64,000 nt of DNA from an uncultured Clostridia bacterium (GCA_934621505.1 CAKTUU010000004.1:62001-126000); one strand, 5' to 3'. Shown: positions 32,926 to 41,472, counted from the stretch's first letter. A program made the numbers and translations. Notes: generated by a model not told the origin, from the letters alone.

Positions 32926-33672
32926 ATGCCGCAATCAGGGGCCCGCTATATGCAAATTGCCACCCATTTTCGTCAGCTGATCGACAACCAGCGCCTGCTG
33001 GAAGGGGATCAGCTGCCAACGGACGAGGAAGTGGGCCGCCTGTTCAACGTAAGCCGCATCACGGCCCGCCAGGCCATGAGCGAGCTGGTGCAGTCCGGCT
33101 ATATTGAACGCATTCAGGGCAAGGGCACCTTTGTCCGGGTCCGCAAGGCGGATATGCAGCTGAACTGTCTGAAGGGCTTTACGGAAGAAATGCAGGCCTA
33201 TGGGCTTAGAACCTTCAGCCGCCTGCATTCCTACGAGGTGGTGGACTGTCCGGCGGATGTGGCGGAGCGCCTGCGAGTGGAGCCCGGCACCCGGCTGCAC
33301 TGCCTGGTGCGGGTGCGTTATGCCGATGATATTCCCATGGCGATTGAACGGGTTATGATGCCCTTTTACCTGTGCCCGGAGCTGGCGGAACTGAACCTGG
33401 AAGGCTCTTTGTACCGGCAGCTGCAGGAGAAGTACGGCTTTCAGCCGGTGCGCGCCAGCCAGAATATCGAGGCCGGTCTGGTATCCCGCGACTATGCGGA
33501 GCTGCTGCACATCCGGGAAGGCAGCCCTGTGCTGGTTTTTGAGCGGGTCAGCTATCTGGAGGACGATACGCCCATGGAATATGTGGTGTCCTTTTACCGG
33601 GGCGACCGCTATAAATTCCATGTGGAAATGCATCGGGAAGGAAACGTTTCAGCGGACGGAGCAATCAAATGA
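32926..33672 (+). CDS. GntR-family regulator with UTRA ligand domain (HutC subfamily)
   Basis: 248 residues. The N-terminal winged helix is typical GntR: YMQIATHFRQLI, then DQLPTDEEVGRLFNVSRITA and IQGKGTFV. The C-terminal 160 residues are a UTRA domain (LRVEPGTRLHCLVRVRYADD and the end YVVSFYRGDRYKF), which binds small effectors, often sugar phosphates. The start at 32926 is chosen because AGGAG at 32912-32916 is 9 nt upstream; the ATG at 32917 touches it. Its last four bases overlap the SIS gene (ATGA). As first gene of the operon it most likely represses its own promoter until the pathway's phosphorylated sugar appears. Confidence 0.88.
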   Translation: MPQSGARYMQIATHFRQLIDNQRLLEGDQLPTDEEVGRLFNVSRITARQAMSELVQSGYIERIQGKGTFVRVRKADMQLNCLKGFTEEMQAYGLRTFSRLHSYEVVDCPADVAERLRVEPGTRLHCLVRVRYADDIPMAIERVMMPFYLCPELAELNLEGSLYRQLQEKYGFQPVRASQNIEAGLVSRDYAELLHIREGSPVLVFERVSYLEDDTPMEYVVSFYRGDRYKFHVEMHREGNVSADGAIK

Positions 33673-34379
33673 CTCATCAGTATTTCGCGCAAATTCACGC
33701 CATTTTGAACCAGGTGGAGCATACGCAGCAGCCCGCTATGGAGCAGGCCGCACGTCTGTTATGCGACGCGACCCTGCAGGGCAGACAGATTTATGCCTTT
33801 GGCTGCAACCACGGGGGGCTTGTGGCCATGGAGCTGTTTTACCGCACAGGCGGTTTGGCCAATATGCAGCTAATGCGGTTTCCCGGGCTGTGTCTGGATG
33901 TGTTTCCCCCAATCCTGACCACCAAATTTGAGGCGCTGTCCGGCTACGGCGATTTGATGCTGAATGCCTACCCCCTTGGGGCTGGCAACGTGCTGATTTT
34001 GCATTCCGTGACCGGCAAAAATATGGTAACCATTGACGTGGCGCTGGGAGCCAAGGCGCGCGGCGCGTCGGTCATTGCCCTGACCAACGTTACCCTGTCC
34101 AAAGGCAGCAGACCCTGCCATCCCAGCGGAAAGCGCCTGTACGAAATTGCCGACGTCGTCATTGACAACTGCGGCGGGCCCAGCGACGCGCTGCTGTCCA
34201 TGGAGGGCAGCCCCCAAAAGGTGGCCCCGGCTTCCACCGTGGTTGGCGCGGCAATTGTAAACGCAGTGGTGGCGCAAACGGCGCAATTACTGCATCAAAA
34301 CGGATACACGCCGCCCATTCTTGCTTCCAGCAACGCGGAAGGCGGCGCGGAATACAACCAGAAACTTCTACAAAAATAA
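33669..34379 (+). CDS. SIS-domain protein (UPF0309-like)
   Basis: A 236-residue protein with one sugar-isomerase (SIS) domain. YAFGCNHGGLVAMELF is the position of the phosphate-binding loop, followed by NVLILHSVTGKNMVTID and the turn GASVIALTN, typical of SIS folds; a third block is VIDNCGGPSDALL. Size and sequence resemble the UPF0309 proteins, whose function is not settled. The gene overlaps the regulator by 4 bp and is followed by a GKRP-like SIS protein, so three of the four operon genes act on, or sense, sugar phosphates. Isomerase, deaminase or sensor roles are possible. Confidence 0.8.
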   Translation: MTHQYFAQIHAILNQVEHTQQPAMEQAARLLCDATLQGRQIYAFGCNHGGLVAMELFYRTGGLANMQLMRFPGLCLDVFPPILTTKFEALSGYGDLMLNAYPLGAGNVLILHSVTGKNMVTIDVALGAKARGASVIALTNVTLSKGSRPCHPSGKRLYEIADVVIDNCGGPSDALLSMEGSPQKVAPASTVVGAAIVNAVVAQTAQLLHQNGYTPPILASSNAEGGAEYNQKLLQK

Positions 34380-34393
34380 GGAGCGCGAATCGC

Positions 34394-36157
34394 ATGATGG
34401 ATTACAAAGCCGCTGCCAAGGACTTTATCGAAAACGAGAAGCAATTCCAGCTGGGCGCAATTCCCACCGAGCAGTCCAACCCCCTGACCCGGGGCCTGAG
34501 TTCAATCATCAAAAAGGATACCGCCGAGGGTGTTAAAACCATTCTGAAGGCGGACAAGTACATTCCGGAGGTTTCCGCCAACTGCTTTGCCGGGCCCGAA
34601 TTTAAGGCTTTGGTGGCCGATGTGGCCCGCGCCATCGAGGAACGCCACACCATCCTGTTTACGTCCGTGGGCGCCAGCGGCCGCATGGCCCTGCAGCTGG
34701 ATTCTACCTGGCGCAAATTCTGGACCGACCTGATTCAGAAGATTCCCCAGCGCGCCCATGAATGGCTGGAAATCGCCGAGCTTTCCACCAGCCACATGAC
34801 GGGCGGCGACCGCGCCTGCGTGCGTTCCGTGGAAAACTTTGAGGACTACCAGACCTTTGGCGCGCAGCAGGTCATCGACGATAAGGCGGGCCCCGGGGAC
34901 GTGGTGTTCGCCCTGGCAGAGTGCGGTTTGTCCTCCTCCATCATCGGCGCGGCCATCGAGGCGGGCAAGCAGGGCTGCAATACCTACTACCTGTACTGCA
35001 ACCCCAAGGAAGTGCTGTGCGAAGTGCTGGAGCGCGCCCGCAAGGTCTTTGCCTGCCAGGAACTGGTGTTTATGCCGCTGTATGTGGGCAACATGGCGGT
35101 GGCCGGTTCCACCCGTATGCAGGTAACCACCGTGGAGCTGCTGGTAGCCGGCGCGGCCCTGGAGCTGGGCGCGTACCAGTGGATGAAGGCCCATATGAAC
35201 GCCGATGAACTGGAAGCCGTAGGCGCGGGCGTGCTGGAACCCGAGGATTATTCCCGCCAGTTCCAGAGCCTGGTAGACCAGCTGTCCAGCGGCGAGGCCC
35301 TTGCCGCCATGTCCAAGGCTGTGGAATATGAAGCCGCCACCTACACCCCCGGCGGACTGATTACCTACATCACCCACGATTATTTGCAGGATATCTTTAC
35401 CGATACCACCGAGCGCCAGCCCACCTTTACCCTCCCCCCCTTCCGCAAATATAACGATACGGAAAGCCCCCTGTCCTGGGCCTATGCCAAGGATCCCCTG
35501 TATCCCTCCAGCGTGGCGTGGCAACACATTATCCGCCGTCCCATCAAGGGTCTGGACTGGACCAGGGAGGATTACATCCGCATGGGCGCGGCGCAGTCTA
35601 TTATTGATAACCCGCCTGCCGTAGGCAGCGAGGAGCTGTCCTACTACCACATCGGCAACGAGCCGGACGAAAGCCGCTACAGCCAGCATCCCGCTCATCT
35701 GGTGTGTGTGGATATTGACGGCACCAGCGCCCACAACGGCGTGTACGACTGGTACAAGAAGGAGCTGCCCCACTTTGACGGCGGCCTGGTGCTGCGCATG
35801 GGCGATATTCCCGCTGAAAAGCTGGATGAAAACGAGCTGCGGGTGCCGGTCAAGCTGCCCCACACCATCATGGAGCTGATGCCCCATGTGATGGTCAAGC
35901 TGGCCTTCAACCTGCTGTCCACCGCCACCATGGCCAAGATGGGCCGCGTGTGGAGCAACTGGATGATTCAGGTGCTGCCCACCAACAAAAAGCTGATTGA
36001 CCGTTCCACCCGCATTATTGCCGAGCTGGCCGGTATTCCCTATGAGCAGGCCTGCGAGGAATTTTTCAAGTCCTACCTGAGCCGTCCCAAGGATCAGGAG
36101 TACCGGGAAAGCTATGTGGTGGAAACCCTGCGCCGCCTGGGCGTTGAAATGGAATAA
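34394..36157 (+). CDS. Large SIS protein resembling MurQ / glucokinase regulatory protein (GKRP)
   Basis: 587 residues, nearly twice MurQ (about 300) and close to mammalian GKRP (about 625). N-terminal SIS block: TSVGASGRMALQLDSTW, which fits the GKRP form SGRMA better than MurQ SGRLGVLDASE; the catalytic Glu of MurQ in that loop is not seen. Next come VVFALAECGLSSSIIGAA and GSTRMQVTTVELL (matching the GSTR block). The second half has another SIS-like region and ends with NLLSTATMAKMGRVWSNWM, QVLPTNKKLIDR and a short helical tail, as at the C-terminus of MurQ/GKRP. It is therefore not predicted to be an etherase. It lies 14 bp after the UPF0309-like gene and 88 bp before a PfkB kinase. Its activity is unknown. 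Confidence 0.75.
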   Translation: MMDYKAAAKDFIENEKQFQLGAIPTEQSNPLTRGLSSIIKKDTAEGVKTILKADKYIPEVSANCFAGPEFKALVADVARAIEERHTILFTSVGASGRMALQLDSTWRKFWTDLIQKIPQRAHEWLEIAELSTSHMTGGDRACVRSVENFEDYQTFGAQQVIDDKAGPGDVVFALAECGLSSSIIGAAIEAGKQGCNTYYLYCNPKEVLCEVLERARKVFACQELVFMPLYVGNMAVAGSTRMQVTTVELLVAGAALELGAYQWMKAHMNADELEAVGAGVLEPEDYSRQFQSLVDQLSSGEALAAMSKAVEYEAATYTPGGLITYITHDYLQDIFTDTTERQPTFTLPPFRKYNDTESPLSWAYAKDPLYPSSVAWQHIIRRPIKGLDWTREDYIRMGAAQSIIDNPPAVGSEELSYYHIGNEPDESRYSQHPAHLVCVDIDGTSAHNGVYDWYKKELPHFDGGLVLRMGDIPAEKLDENELRVPVKLPHTIMELMPHVMVKLAFNLLSTATMAKMGRVWSNWMIQVLPTNKKLIDRSTRIIAELAGIPYEQACEEFFKSYLSRPKDQEYRESYVVETLRRLGVEME

Positions 36158-36190
36158 CATGAATTTTGCGCTGTAAGAGGCTGCAAAAAG

Positions 36191-36224
36191 ATCAGGGACT
36201 GTCTTTTCACAGGCAGCCCCTGAT
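36191..36224 (+). other. Intercistronic stem-loop before the PfkB kinase gene
   Basis: ATCAGGG pairs with CCCTGAT (36218-36224), with inner CTG/CAG pairs around TCTTTTCA. No U-tract follows, so mRNA stabilisation or partial attenuation is more likely than full termination. Confidence 0.45.
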
Positions 36225-36245
36225 TTGCTGGCAGGAGGTTTGGAG

Positions 36246-37136
36246 ATGAAAAAGCCCTGTATTCTGTTGATTGGGTTAAGCGGCGAATCGGTTTTTCTGC
36301 GGGTGAATCATTTCGCCAGCCCCGGTGAAACCCTTCATGCCCATGGGCTTTATCATGAACCGGGCGGAAAGGCCTATAACCAGGCGGTAGCGGCCGCCCG
36401 GCTGGGCGCCGAAAGCCGCCTGATTACCGCCGTGGGCCGGGACGGCTGCGGCCAGAGCTGTCTGGACCGGCTGGCTCAGGAGGGCGTGTTGGCCCGGGGC
36501 GTTTTCAAGGACTGCCCCACGGCTTACGCGGCCATTCATACAGCGGACGGCGGCGAAAATACGGTAACGGTTTTTCCAGGGGCCTCCAAGCTGCTTTCTC
36601 CCCAGGACCTGTATGATTCCGCCGGTTTGTTTACCGGGGCGGATATGCTGGTTTTAACGTGCGAATTGCAGCCGGACACGCTGGAAACGGCGTTTTCCAT
36701 GGCCAGCGAGCGGTGCGTTCCCGTGCTGCTGAATCCCGCGCCCTTCCACCCCATTGCCAAAAAGCTGATGGACCGGGCCTGCCTGCTGACTCCCAACCGG
36801 GGCGAGGCCTGCGCCCTGCTGAACCTGCCACTGGACGCAACGCCCAAGCAAATTGCCACCGCCGCCGGAAAATGGAAAACGCCGTTACTTGTTACCCTGG
36901 GCGCTGAGGGCGCGCTGCTGGCAGAGGGAAGCTCCCATCATTTCATTCCTGCTCCAAAGGTGCAGGCGGTAGACGCCACCGGGGCCGGAGACGCCTTTGC
37001 TGCCGCGCTGGCGGTACGTCTATGCCTGGGGGACGCGCTGGCGGACGCGGCTGCATACGCGGTGCGGTATGCCTCCATAAGCACACAGAGGCCCTATGTA
37101 CTGAACAGTTATCCTTACGCCGAGGATTTGGCATAG
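36246..37136 (+). CDS. PfkB/ribokinase-family sugar kinase
   Basis: 296 residues, cytoplasmic. Typical PfkB motifs: EPGGKAYNQAVAAARLGA near residue 35 (substrate-binding signature), LITAVGRDGCG, and VDATGAGDAFAAAL near residue 247 (anion hole and catalytic Asp). AGGAGG lies 7 nt before the ATG. It is the last gene of the GntR operon. The closest functional analogues are ribokinase and fructokinase-type enzymes; the sugar cannot be told from motifs alone. The preceding GKRP-like protein could supply or regulate this kinase, an idea by analogy with mammalian glucokinase. Confidence 0.86.
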   Translation: MKKPCILLIGLSGESVFLRVNHFASPGETLHAHGLYHEPGGKAYNQAVAAARLGAESRLITAVGRDGCGQSCLDRLAQEGVLARGVFKDCPTAYAAIHTADGGENTVTVFPGASKLLSPQDLYDSAGLFTGADMLVLTCELQPDTLETAFSMASERCVPVLLNPAPFHPIAKKLMDRACLLTPNRGEACALLNLPLDATPKQIATAAGKWKTPLLVTLGAEGALLAEGSSHHFIPAPKVQAVDATGAGDAFAAALAVRLCLGDALADAAAYAVRYASISTQRPYVLNSYPYAEDLA

Positions 37137-37140
37137 CAAA

Positions 37141-37163
37141 AAAGCGGCCCAGTAAGCCGCTTT
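37141..37163. terminator. Terminator between PfkB and TetR genes
   Basis: AAAGCGGC, 7-nt loop, GCCGCTTT; the minus-strand copy is followed by TTTTTT. It lies 5 bp after the kinase stop and 140 bp after the TetR stop. The 140 bp in between hold a short hairpin (GCCTTGC/GCAAGGC at 37240-37256) and no gene I can support. Confidence 0.65.
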
Positions 37164-37303
37164 CAGCCTGTCAAAGAATCCCTGGGTGGTATATCTAATT
37201 TTCGTTCCGAAACCGGCGGTGTGTACGTTGGCTTCGGCTGCCTTGCTCGGCAAGGCTTCCTTACGCTCTTTGTCGCAGGCGATTAGGCAAAGGGCGTTTT
37301 CAT

Positions 37304-37861
37304 TTACGCAGGACGGCAGCGGCTCAGCATTTCCTCCACCGCGCCCTCCCGCAGTTCGCACAAGCGTTTCAGCAAGGGCAAAATATCCTCCCGCAGGCCC
37401 GTGTTCATCCAATCGATCAGCAGGCCGAAGCACCAGCACCGGTACGACCGAATGATAATCTCCACATCCTCCGGGTTTATCCGCCTGTCGCCCACCACCT
37501 TAGCAAAATAGGTTTCCACCACATACTGGCACAGCTGCATCAGGTAGCGCTCGTAAATATCCCGGTTTGCGGATTGAAACACATGCAGGGCCGCCTTTTT
37601 TTGCTTCAAAATATAACTGACGGCAATTTCCAGCGCGTCCTGCACAGAGGCGATCTCACTGTGCTGCTTTGCAATCATCTCGGTTTCTTCTTTTACAATG
37701 GCCTCAATCAGCGATGGAATATCCTCGAAGTGATAGTAGAATGTATTGCGGTTAATGCCGCAAACCTCCACAATATCCTTGACGGTGATTTTATTCAGCG
37801 GGCGTTCCTCCAGCAGCTGCATAAACGCCTTCATAATGGCCTGGCGGGTAAACGACGGCAT
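37304..37861 (-). CDS. TetR/AcrR-family regulator
   Basis: 185 residues. The N-terminal 50 residues carry the TetR helix-turn-helix (ITVKDIVEVCGINRNTFYYHF), the remainder a helical ligand domain with a conserved-looking hydrophobic pattern, several Cys and no motif that identifies a ligand. It resembles the TetR group with a DhaS-like C-terminal domain. AAGGAGG precedes the ATG. It lies 21 bp after capF on the same strand, so it is probably the last gene of a capF-tetR transcript. A target is not evident. Confidence 0.85.
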   Translation of the reverse strand: MPSFTRQAIMKAFMQLLEERPLNKITVKDIVEVCGINRNTFYYHFEDIPSLIEAIVKEETEMIAKQHSEIASVQDALEIAVSYILKQKKAALHVFQSANRDIYERYLMQLCQYVVETYFAKVVGDRRINPEDVEIIIRSYRCWCFGLLIDWMNTGLREDILPLLKRLCELREGAVEEMLSRCRPA

Positions 37862-37882
37862 AAGCGCTCCTCCTTTGGTACC

Positions 37883-39001
37883 TCAATCCTCCACCGGCAG
37901 GCGGAAGGTATCGGGCCGGGCGGGGTCAAAACGTTCGTTGGCCCACATCAGGGTCACCAGATCGGTATCGCCGGTGTTTTCGATGTTATGGGTATACCCC
38001 GGGGGAATATCCACCACCTGGGGCAGGCTTCCATCCACCTGATAGCTGATGACCGTGCCGTCGCCGATTTTCCGAAAACGAATCACGCCCTGTCCGCTGA
38101 CCACGATAAACTTTTCATGCTTGGTATGGTGCCAGTGTTCGCCCTTGGTGATATGGGGCTTGGACACGTTCACGCTGATTTGGCCGTGACCGCCCATATG
38201 AATCAATTCCGTAAAGGAACCCCGTTCGTCGCTGTGAATGACCGGCGTGCGGGCAAAATCGTCCGGCGGCAGAAAGCTCAGATAGGTGGCGTACAGCTTG
38301 GCCGTCAGCGCGTCGCTTTGGTCCGGCACGTCCAGGTCGTCCCGCATCTGGTGAAAGCGCTGCAAAAGCCCGGCCAAATCCCCCAGGCGAATTTCGTGCA
38401 CCGGTTCCACCCGGTAAAAGCCGTTTTCTGCCGAAGTGGGAGTTCCTTCCAGCGCCCGTAAAAATTCCGCCACAATATCGTCAATGTAATTCAGCCGCAG
38501 CACAGCGTCCGGGTCGTTTACCTGAATGGGCAGTCCACGGGCAATGTTGTAGCAGAAGGTAGCGACCGCGCTGTTGTAGTTGGGGCGGCTCCATTTGCCA
38601 AAGGCGTTGGTCAGTCGGTACACATACACTGGCGCGCCGGTGCGTTCCCCGTAGGCCCGCACGGCTTCCTCGCCAGCCCGCTTGCTTTGTCCATAGGGAT
38701 TTTCCAGCGCCGCCTGGGTGGATGATGTAAGCAGCACCGGCGGCTTTTTGCCCCGCTCCAGCATTTGCAGCAGGGACGCGGCCGCGTCATGATTGCCCCG
38801 CATAAACTCCGCCGGGTCCTGGGGACGGTTGACCCCCGCCAGATGAAACACAAAATCCGCCTGCATGGCCGCCTGGGACAGCCGCTGCTGGGGAGTATCC
38901 ACATCCACGCGCCACAGTTTGTCCTGCGGGCGCAGGTTTTCCAAAGCCGCGCAAAGGTTGCGCCCCATAAATCCATTGGCCCCTGTTACCAGAATGTGCA
39001 A
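37883..39001 (-). CDS. CapF-like bifunctional nucleotide-sugar reductase/epimerase with cupin domain
   Basis: About 372 residues in two parts. Residues 1-245 are a short-chain dehydrogenase/epimerase domain (TGANGFMGRN near the start; PYGQSKRAGEE holds the Tyr-xxx-Lys pair). Residues 250-372 are a cupin with HWHHTKHEKFIVVSGQGVI and the DIPPGYTHNIENTG strand. This order is that of CapF/WbjC, which helps make UDP-N-acetyl-L-fucosamine for capsules. The frame could open at a GTG at 39007 one base after AGGAGG, so I prefer the TTG at 39001, 7 nt after it. Other fucosamine genes (CapE, CapG) are not nearby. Note that a fucose-isomerase-like gene in the window is unrelated by position. Confidence 0.8.
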   Translation of the reverse strand: MHILVTGANGFMGRNLCAALENLRPQDKLWRVDVDTPQQRLSQAAMQADFVFHLAGVNRPQDPAEFMRGNHDAAASLLQMLERGKKPPVLLTSSTQAALENPYGQSKRAGEEAVRAYGERTGAPVYVYRLTNAFGKWSRPNYNSAVATFCYNIARGLPIQVNDPDAVLRLNYIDDIVAEFLRALEGTPTSAENGFYRVEPVHEIRLGDLAGLLQRFHQMRDDLDVPDQSDALTAKLYATYLSFLPPDDFARTPVIHSDERGSFTELIHMGGHGQISVNVSKPHITKGEHWHHTKHEKFIVVSGQGVIRFRKIGDGTVISYQVDGSLPQVVDIPPGYTHNIENTGDTDLVTLMWANERFDPARPDTFRLPVED

Positions 39002-39044
39002 GCGCACGCCTCCTTTGTATCCATGTTTTGGTCATGCTATGATT

Positions 39045-39073
39045 AGCATATCCAAAAAAACGCCTGTTGTCAA
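39045..39073 (-). promoter_or_regulatory. Sigma-A promoter of capF-tetR
   Basis: Minus strand TTGACA (39068-39073), 17-bp spacer, TATGCT (39045-39050), 44 bp before the TTG start. Confidence 0.72.
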
Positions 39074-39112
39074 ATCTCCCCTGAAAAGCCGTCTGCCTTT
39101 CAGGGGGGACTG

Positions 39113-39928
39113 TTACTGAACCGGTATGGTAATTTCGGTGACGAATTTTTGCGAATCATCAGTAAAGCCGGAGTCAATCATGGTAATTTCCCGGGAAAAG
39201 CCGGTCACGTCCCAGTTTTGCCGGCGAATGGAATCCATCAGGCGGCGGTAGTGCCGGGGCGCTTCCGTATGGCTGCCGCGAAACCGCAGGGTTACGCAGC
39301 GGCTTTGGGGCAGCAGCAGCGTTTCGCCCTCAAAATGGTCCTCGTCATCCAGCACCAGAAAAATGCCGTCGTACTGCTGAAACTGCCCCTGCCGCAAATG
39401 CTCCGCCGTCAGGCCCAGCCCCACCTTGCCCAGAAAAATCACCGCTTCGTTTTGTCATTGGGCCAGCCGGAGCGTAGGCTCCTCCATATCGTGGTAGCTG
39501 GTAATTTGCAGGGACTGGCTTACCCAGTACAGCCTGCACGCCGGGCTGACAGTTTCGCGGATTTGGTCCAGCTCGGACGCTTTGGCGTCCTCCAGCTGGC
39601 GCAGCCGGTTATCAATTTTGCGCTGGATGCGCTTCAGTTCGCGCTGCTTTTCCACCACAATCTGCTTTTGCTGGCGCAGCTTGGCCTCAATCAGATCCAC
39701 GTCCCGGTTCTGCAAAAAATCCCGGATTTCCTCCAGTGGCATATCCAGCGCCCGCAGGTAGCGAATGGTGTTGAAGATTTCAAACTGGCGGGTGCTGTAA
39801 TAACGGTAGCCGGTGGCCGGGTCCACCTGGTCCGGCGTCAGCAGGCCCATGGCCTCGTAATGGCGGATGCTGCCCATGCTCAGGTGAAACATCCGGGCCA
39901 TATCCCCAATGCGAAACAGCTTATCCAA
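39113..39928 (-). pseudogene. MerR-family multidrug regulator interrupted by an in-frame UGA
   Basis: The full reading frame would encode 271 residues. Residues 1-75 are a MerR helix-turn-helix (FRIGDMARMFHLSMGSIRHYE and RYYSTRQFE), residues 80-130 a coiled-coil dimer helix, and residues 160-271 a GyrI/BmrR-like effector-binding domain (CVTLRFRGSHTEAPRHY). The TGA at 39455-39457 (codon 158) splits it; both parts remain in the same frame and no other frame change is needed. It begins with TTG, preceded by AAGGAG, and overlaps the end of the MATE gene by 8 bp. Translation could restart at the GTG at 39442, giving two fragments. A simple nonsense mutation, a sequencing error or suppression are possible. 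The first fragment alone still holds the DNA-binding and dimer regions. Confidence 0.75.
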
Positions 39929-41279
39929 GACTTTTCTCCTTTTCCTTCCGGCGCAAATGGCGGAAGGCGATCAGACAAACAATCACCGACAGCATCGACC
40001 CCGCCGCGCTGGCCAACCCCATGGGAAACAGCGTATCCGCGAACAGCCGGGAGGTCAGATACGCCCCCGGCACCCGCACCAGCACAACGGACAGCAGGTT
40101 GTGCAAAAAGGACAAATCCGACCGGCCGTAGGCGCAGAAATAGCCGCTGAAGCTAAACTGGATTCCCGCCAGAAAGCAATCCCACACATAGCCTCGCAGA
40201 TACTGCCCGCCCAGGCGCACCACCTGACCGCCCTCCGGGGTGGATACGTCCGTAAACAGGGCCACAATCGGTTCCGCAATAAACTGTATGGTTACGGAAA
40301 CCGCCAGTCCCAGGGCGGACACCATCAAAATGGCGTACCGCAGGGTCTGCAAAGCCCGCTCCGGCTTGCCCGCGCCAATATTTTGCGCCCCCAGCGCCGA
40401 CACGGTGGACAGCATGGCCGACGGCCCCAGAAACAGAAATCCAATGATTTTTTCCACAATTCCCACGGCGGCCGCGTCGTTCAGCCCGCGATGGTTGGCG
40501 ATAACGGTAATCAGCAAAAAGGAAATCTGAATAAAGCCGTCCTGTAAGGCTACCGGCACGCCGATTTTTAAAATCTGCCCCATAATGGCGCGGCGGGGCT
40601 TCAAATCCTGCCGGGTAATGCGCAGCCCCCGCTGCCGCCTGCGCATCATGACCAGAGAAACCGCCACACTGACCGCCTGGGCCAGCGTGGTGCCCAGCGC
40701 CGCTCCCACAGGCCCCATCCCCATAGCGCCCATGAACAGATAGTCCAGAGCGATGTTGACCACGCAGGCAATGGCGATAAAGTACATGGGGCTTTTGGAA
40801 TCCCCCATGCCGCGAAAAATGGAGCTGAGAATATTATAGGCCACAATAAACGGTATGCCGGCAAAGCAGACGCTTAAATAGGAAACCGCTCCCGCCACAG
40901 CGTCCTGGGGCGTGGAAATCAGACTGACAATGGGCCGCGCCAGCACCAGCAGCACCGCCGTCAGCACCAGCGACAGCGACATAAACAGGGTAACGGTGTT
41001 GCCCACACAGGCCGCCGTTTTCTGACGTTTGCCGCCGCCCACCGCCTGACCGATGGCCACGGTGGAACCCATGGCCAGACCCACCAGCACCACCGTCAGC
41101 ATGTGCATGACCTGGCTGCCAACGGATACCGCCGTGGTGCTGGCTACCCCTTCGTACTGGCCGATGATAAACAGGTCCGCCATGCCGTACAGCGTCTGCA
41201 AAAAAAAGGACAGCAGATAGGGCAGCGAAAACAGGAGGATTCTTTTGGGCACGCTGCCGGTGGTCAGGTTTTTTTCCAT
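39921..41279 (-). CDS. MATE-family multidrug efflux transporter
   Basis: A 452-residue membrane protein with twelve predicted helices in two halves, the size and pattern of the MATE/NorM/DinF superfamily, which exports cationic drugs using a sodium or proton gradient. Typical early segments are PKRILLFSLPYLLSFFLQTLYGMAD and GMADLFIIGQYEG. AAGGAGG lies 11 nt upstream of the ATG, a rather long spacing. It is the first gene of a two-gene operon with the MerR regulator and is preceded by a MerR-type promoter (41315-41345). Drug specificity cannot be read from sequence. Confidence 0.9.
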   Translation of the reverse strand: MEKNLTTGSVPKRILLFSLPYLLSFFLQTLYGMADLFIIGQYEGVASTTAVSVGSQVMHMLTVVLVGLAMGSTVAIGQAVGGGKRQKTAACVGNTVTLFMSLSLVLTAVLLVLARPIVSLISTPQDAVAGAVSYLSVCFAGIPFIVAYNILSSIFRGMGDSKSPMYFIAIACVVNIALDYLFMGAMGMGPVGAALGTTLAQAVSVAVSLVMMRRRQRGLRITRQDLKPRRAIMGQILKIGVPVALQDGFIQISFLLITVIANHRGLNDAAAVGIVEKIIGFLFLGPSAMLSTVSALGAQNIGAGKPERALQTLRYAILMVSALGLAVSVTIQFIAEPIVALFTDVSTPEGGQVVRLGGQYLRGYVWDCFLAGIQFSFSGYFCAYGRSDLSFLHNLLSVVLVRVPGAYLTSRLFADTLFPMGLASAAGSMLSVIVCLIAFRHLRRKEKEKSLG

Positions 41280-41314
41280 AAAAGGGACCGCCTCCTTGGT
41301 AATTGTGCCCGCCC

Positions 41315-41345
41315 ATTATAAACATTACAACGATTGTAAGGTCAA
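41315..41345 (-). promoter_or_regulatory. MerR-type promoter with 19-bp spacer and palindrome
   Basis: Minus strand TTGACC (41340-41345) and TATAAT (41315-41320) are separated by 19 bp instead of 17. Inside the spacer is a perfect dyad TTACAA-TCG-TTGTAA (41325-41339). Overlong spacers with a dyad are the hallmark of promoters that MerR proteins activate by twisting the DNA. It lies upstream of the MATE-merR operon. Confidence 0.85.
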
Positions 41346-41350
41346 GAGTG

Positions 41351-41382
41351 ATAAAAAATAAACCGGGAAAAATCTTCCCGGC
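41351..41382 (-). terminator. Terminator of the tRNA-Leu gene
   Basis: Minus strand CCGGGAA, 5-nt loop, TTCCCGG, then TTTATTTTTT. It is 10 bp downstream of the tRNA. Confidence 0.8.
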
Positions 41383-41390
41383 TTATTTGC

Positions 41391-41472
41391 TGGTAGCGGC
41401 GGTCGGACTTGAACCGACACGGTTGCCCGCCGCATTTTGAGTGCGGTGCGTCTGCCATTCCGCCACGCCGCC
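41391..41472 (-). tRNA. tRNA-Leu (anticodon CAA)
   Basis: 82 nt folding as a leucine tRNA: acceptor GGCGGCG/CGCCGCT (G-U at pair 1-72), D-arm GCG/CGC, anticodon stem CCGCA/TGCGG with loop CTCAAAA (anticodon CAA), a long variable arm CGGGCAACCGT, T-arm GTCGG-TTCAAGT-CCGAC, discriminator A and encoded CCA. The long variable arm is characteristic of class II tRNAs. Confidence 0.93.

Noticed and set aside
37164..37303. A possible small gene in the 140 bp between the terminator and the TetR gene
   Set aside because: No start codon with a ribosome-binding site gives a convincing frame; only a short hairpin is present.
39455..39457. UGA in the MerR gene as selenocysteine or tryptophan codon
   Set aside because: MerR regulators are not selenoproteins, no selenocysteine-insertion hairpin is evident, and TGA ends other genes in this window while Trp is coded by TGG.
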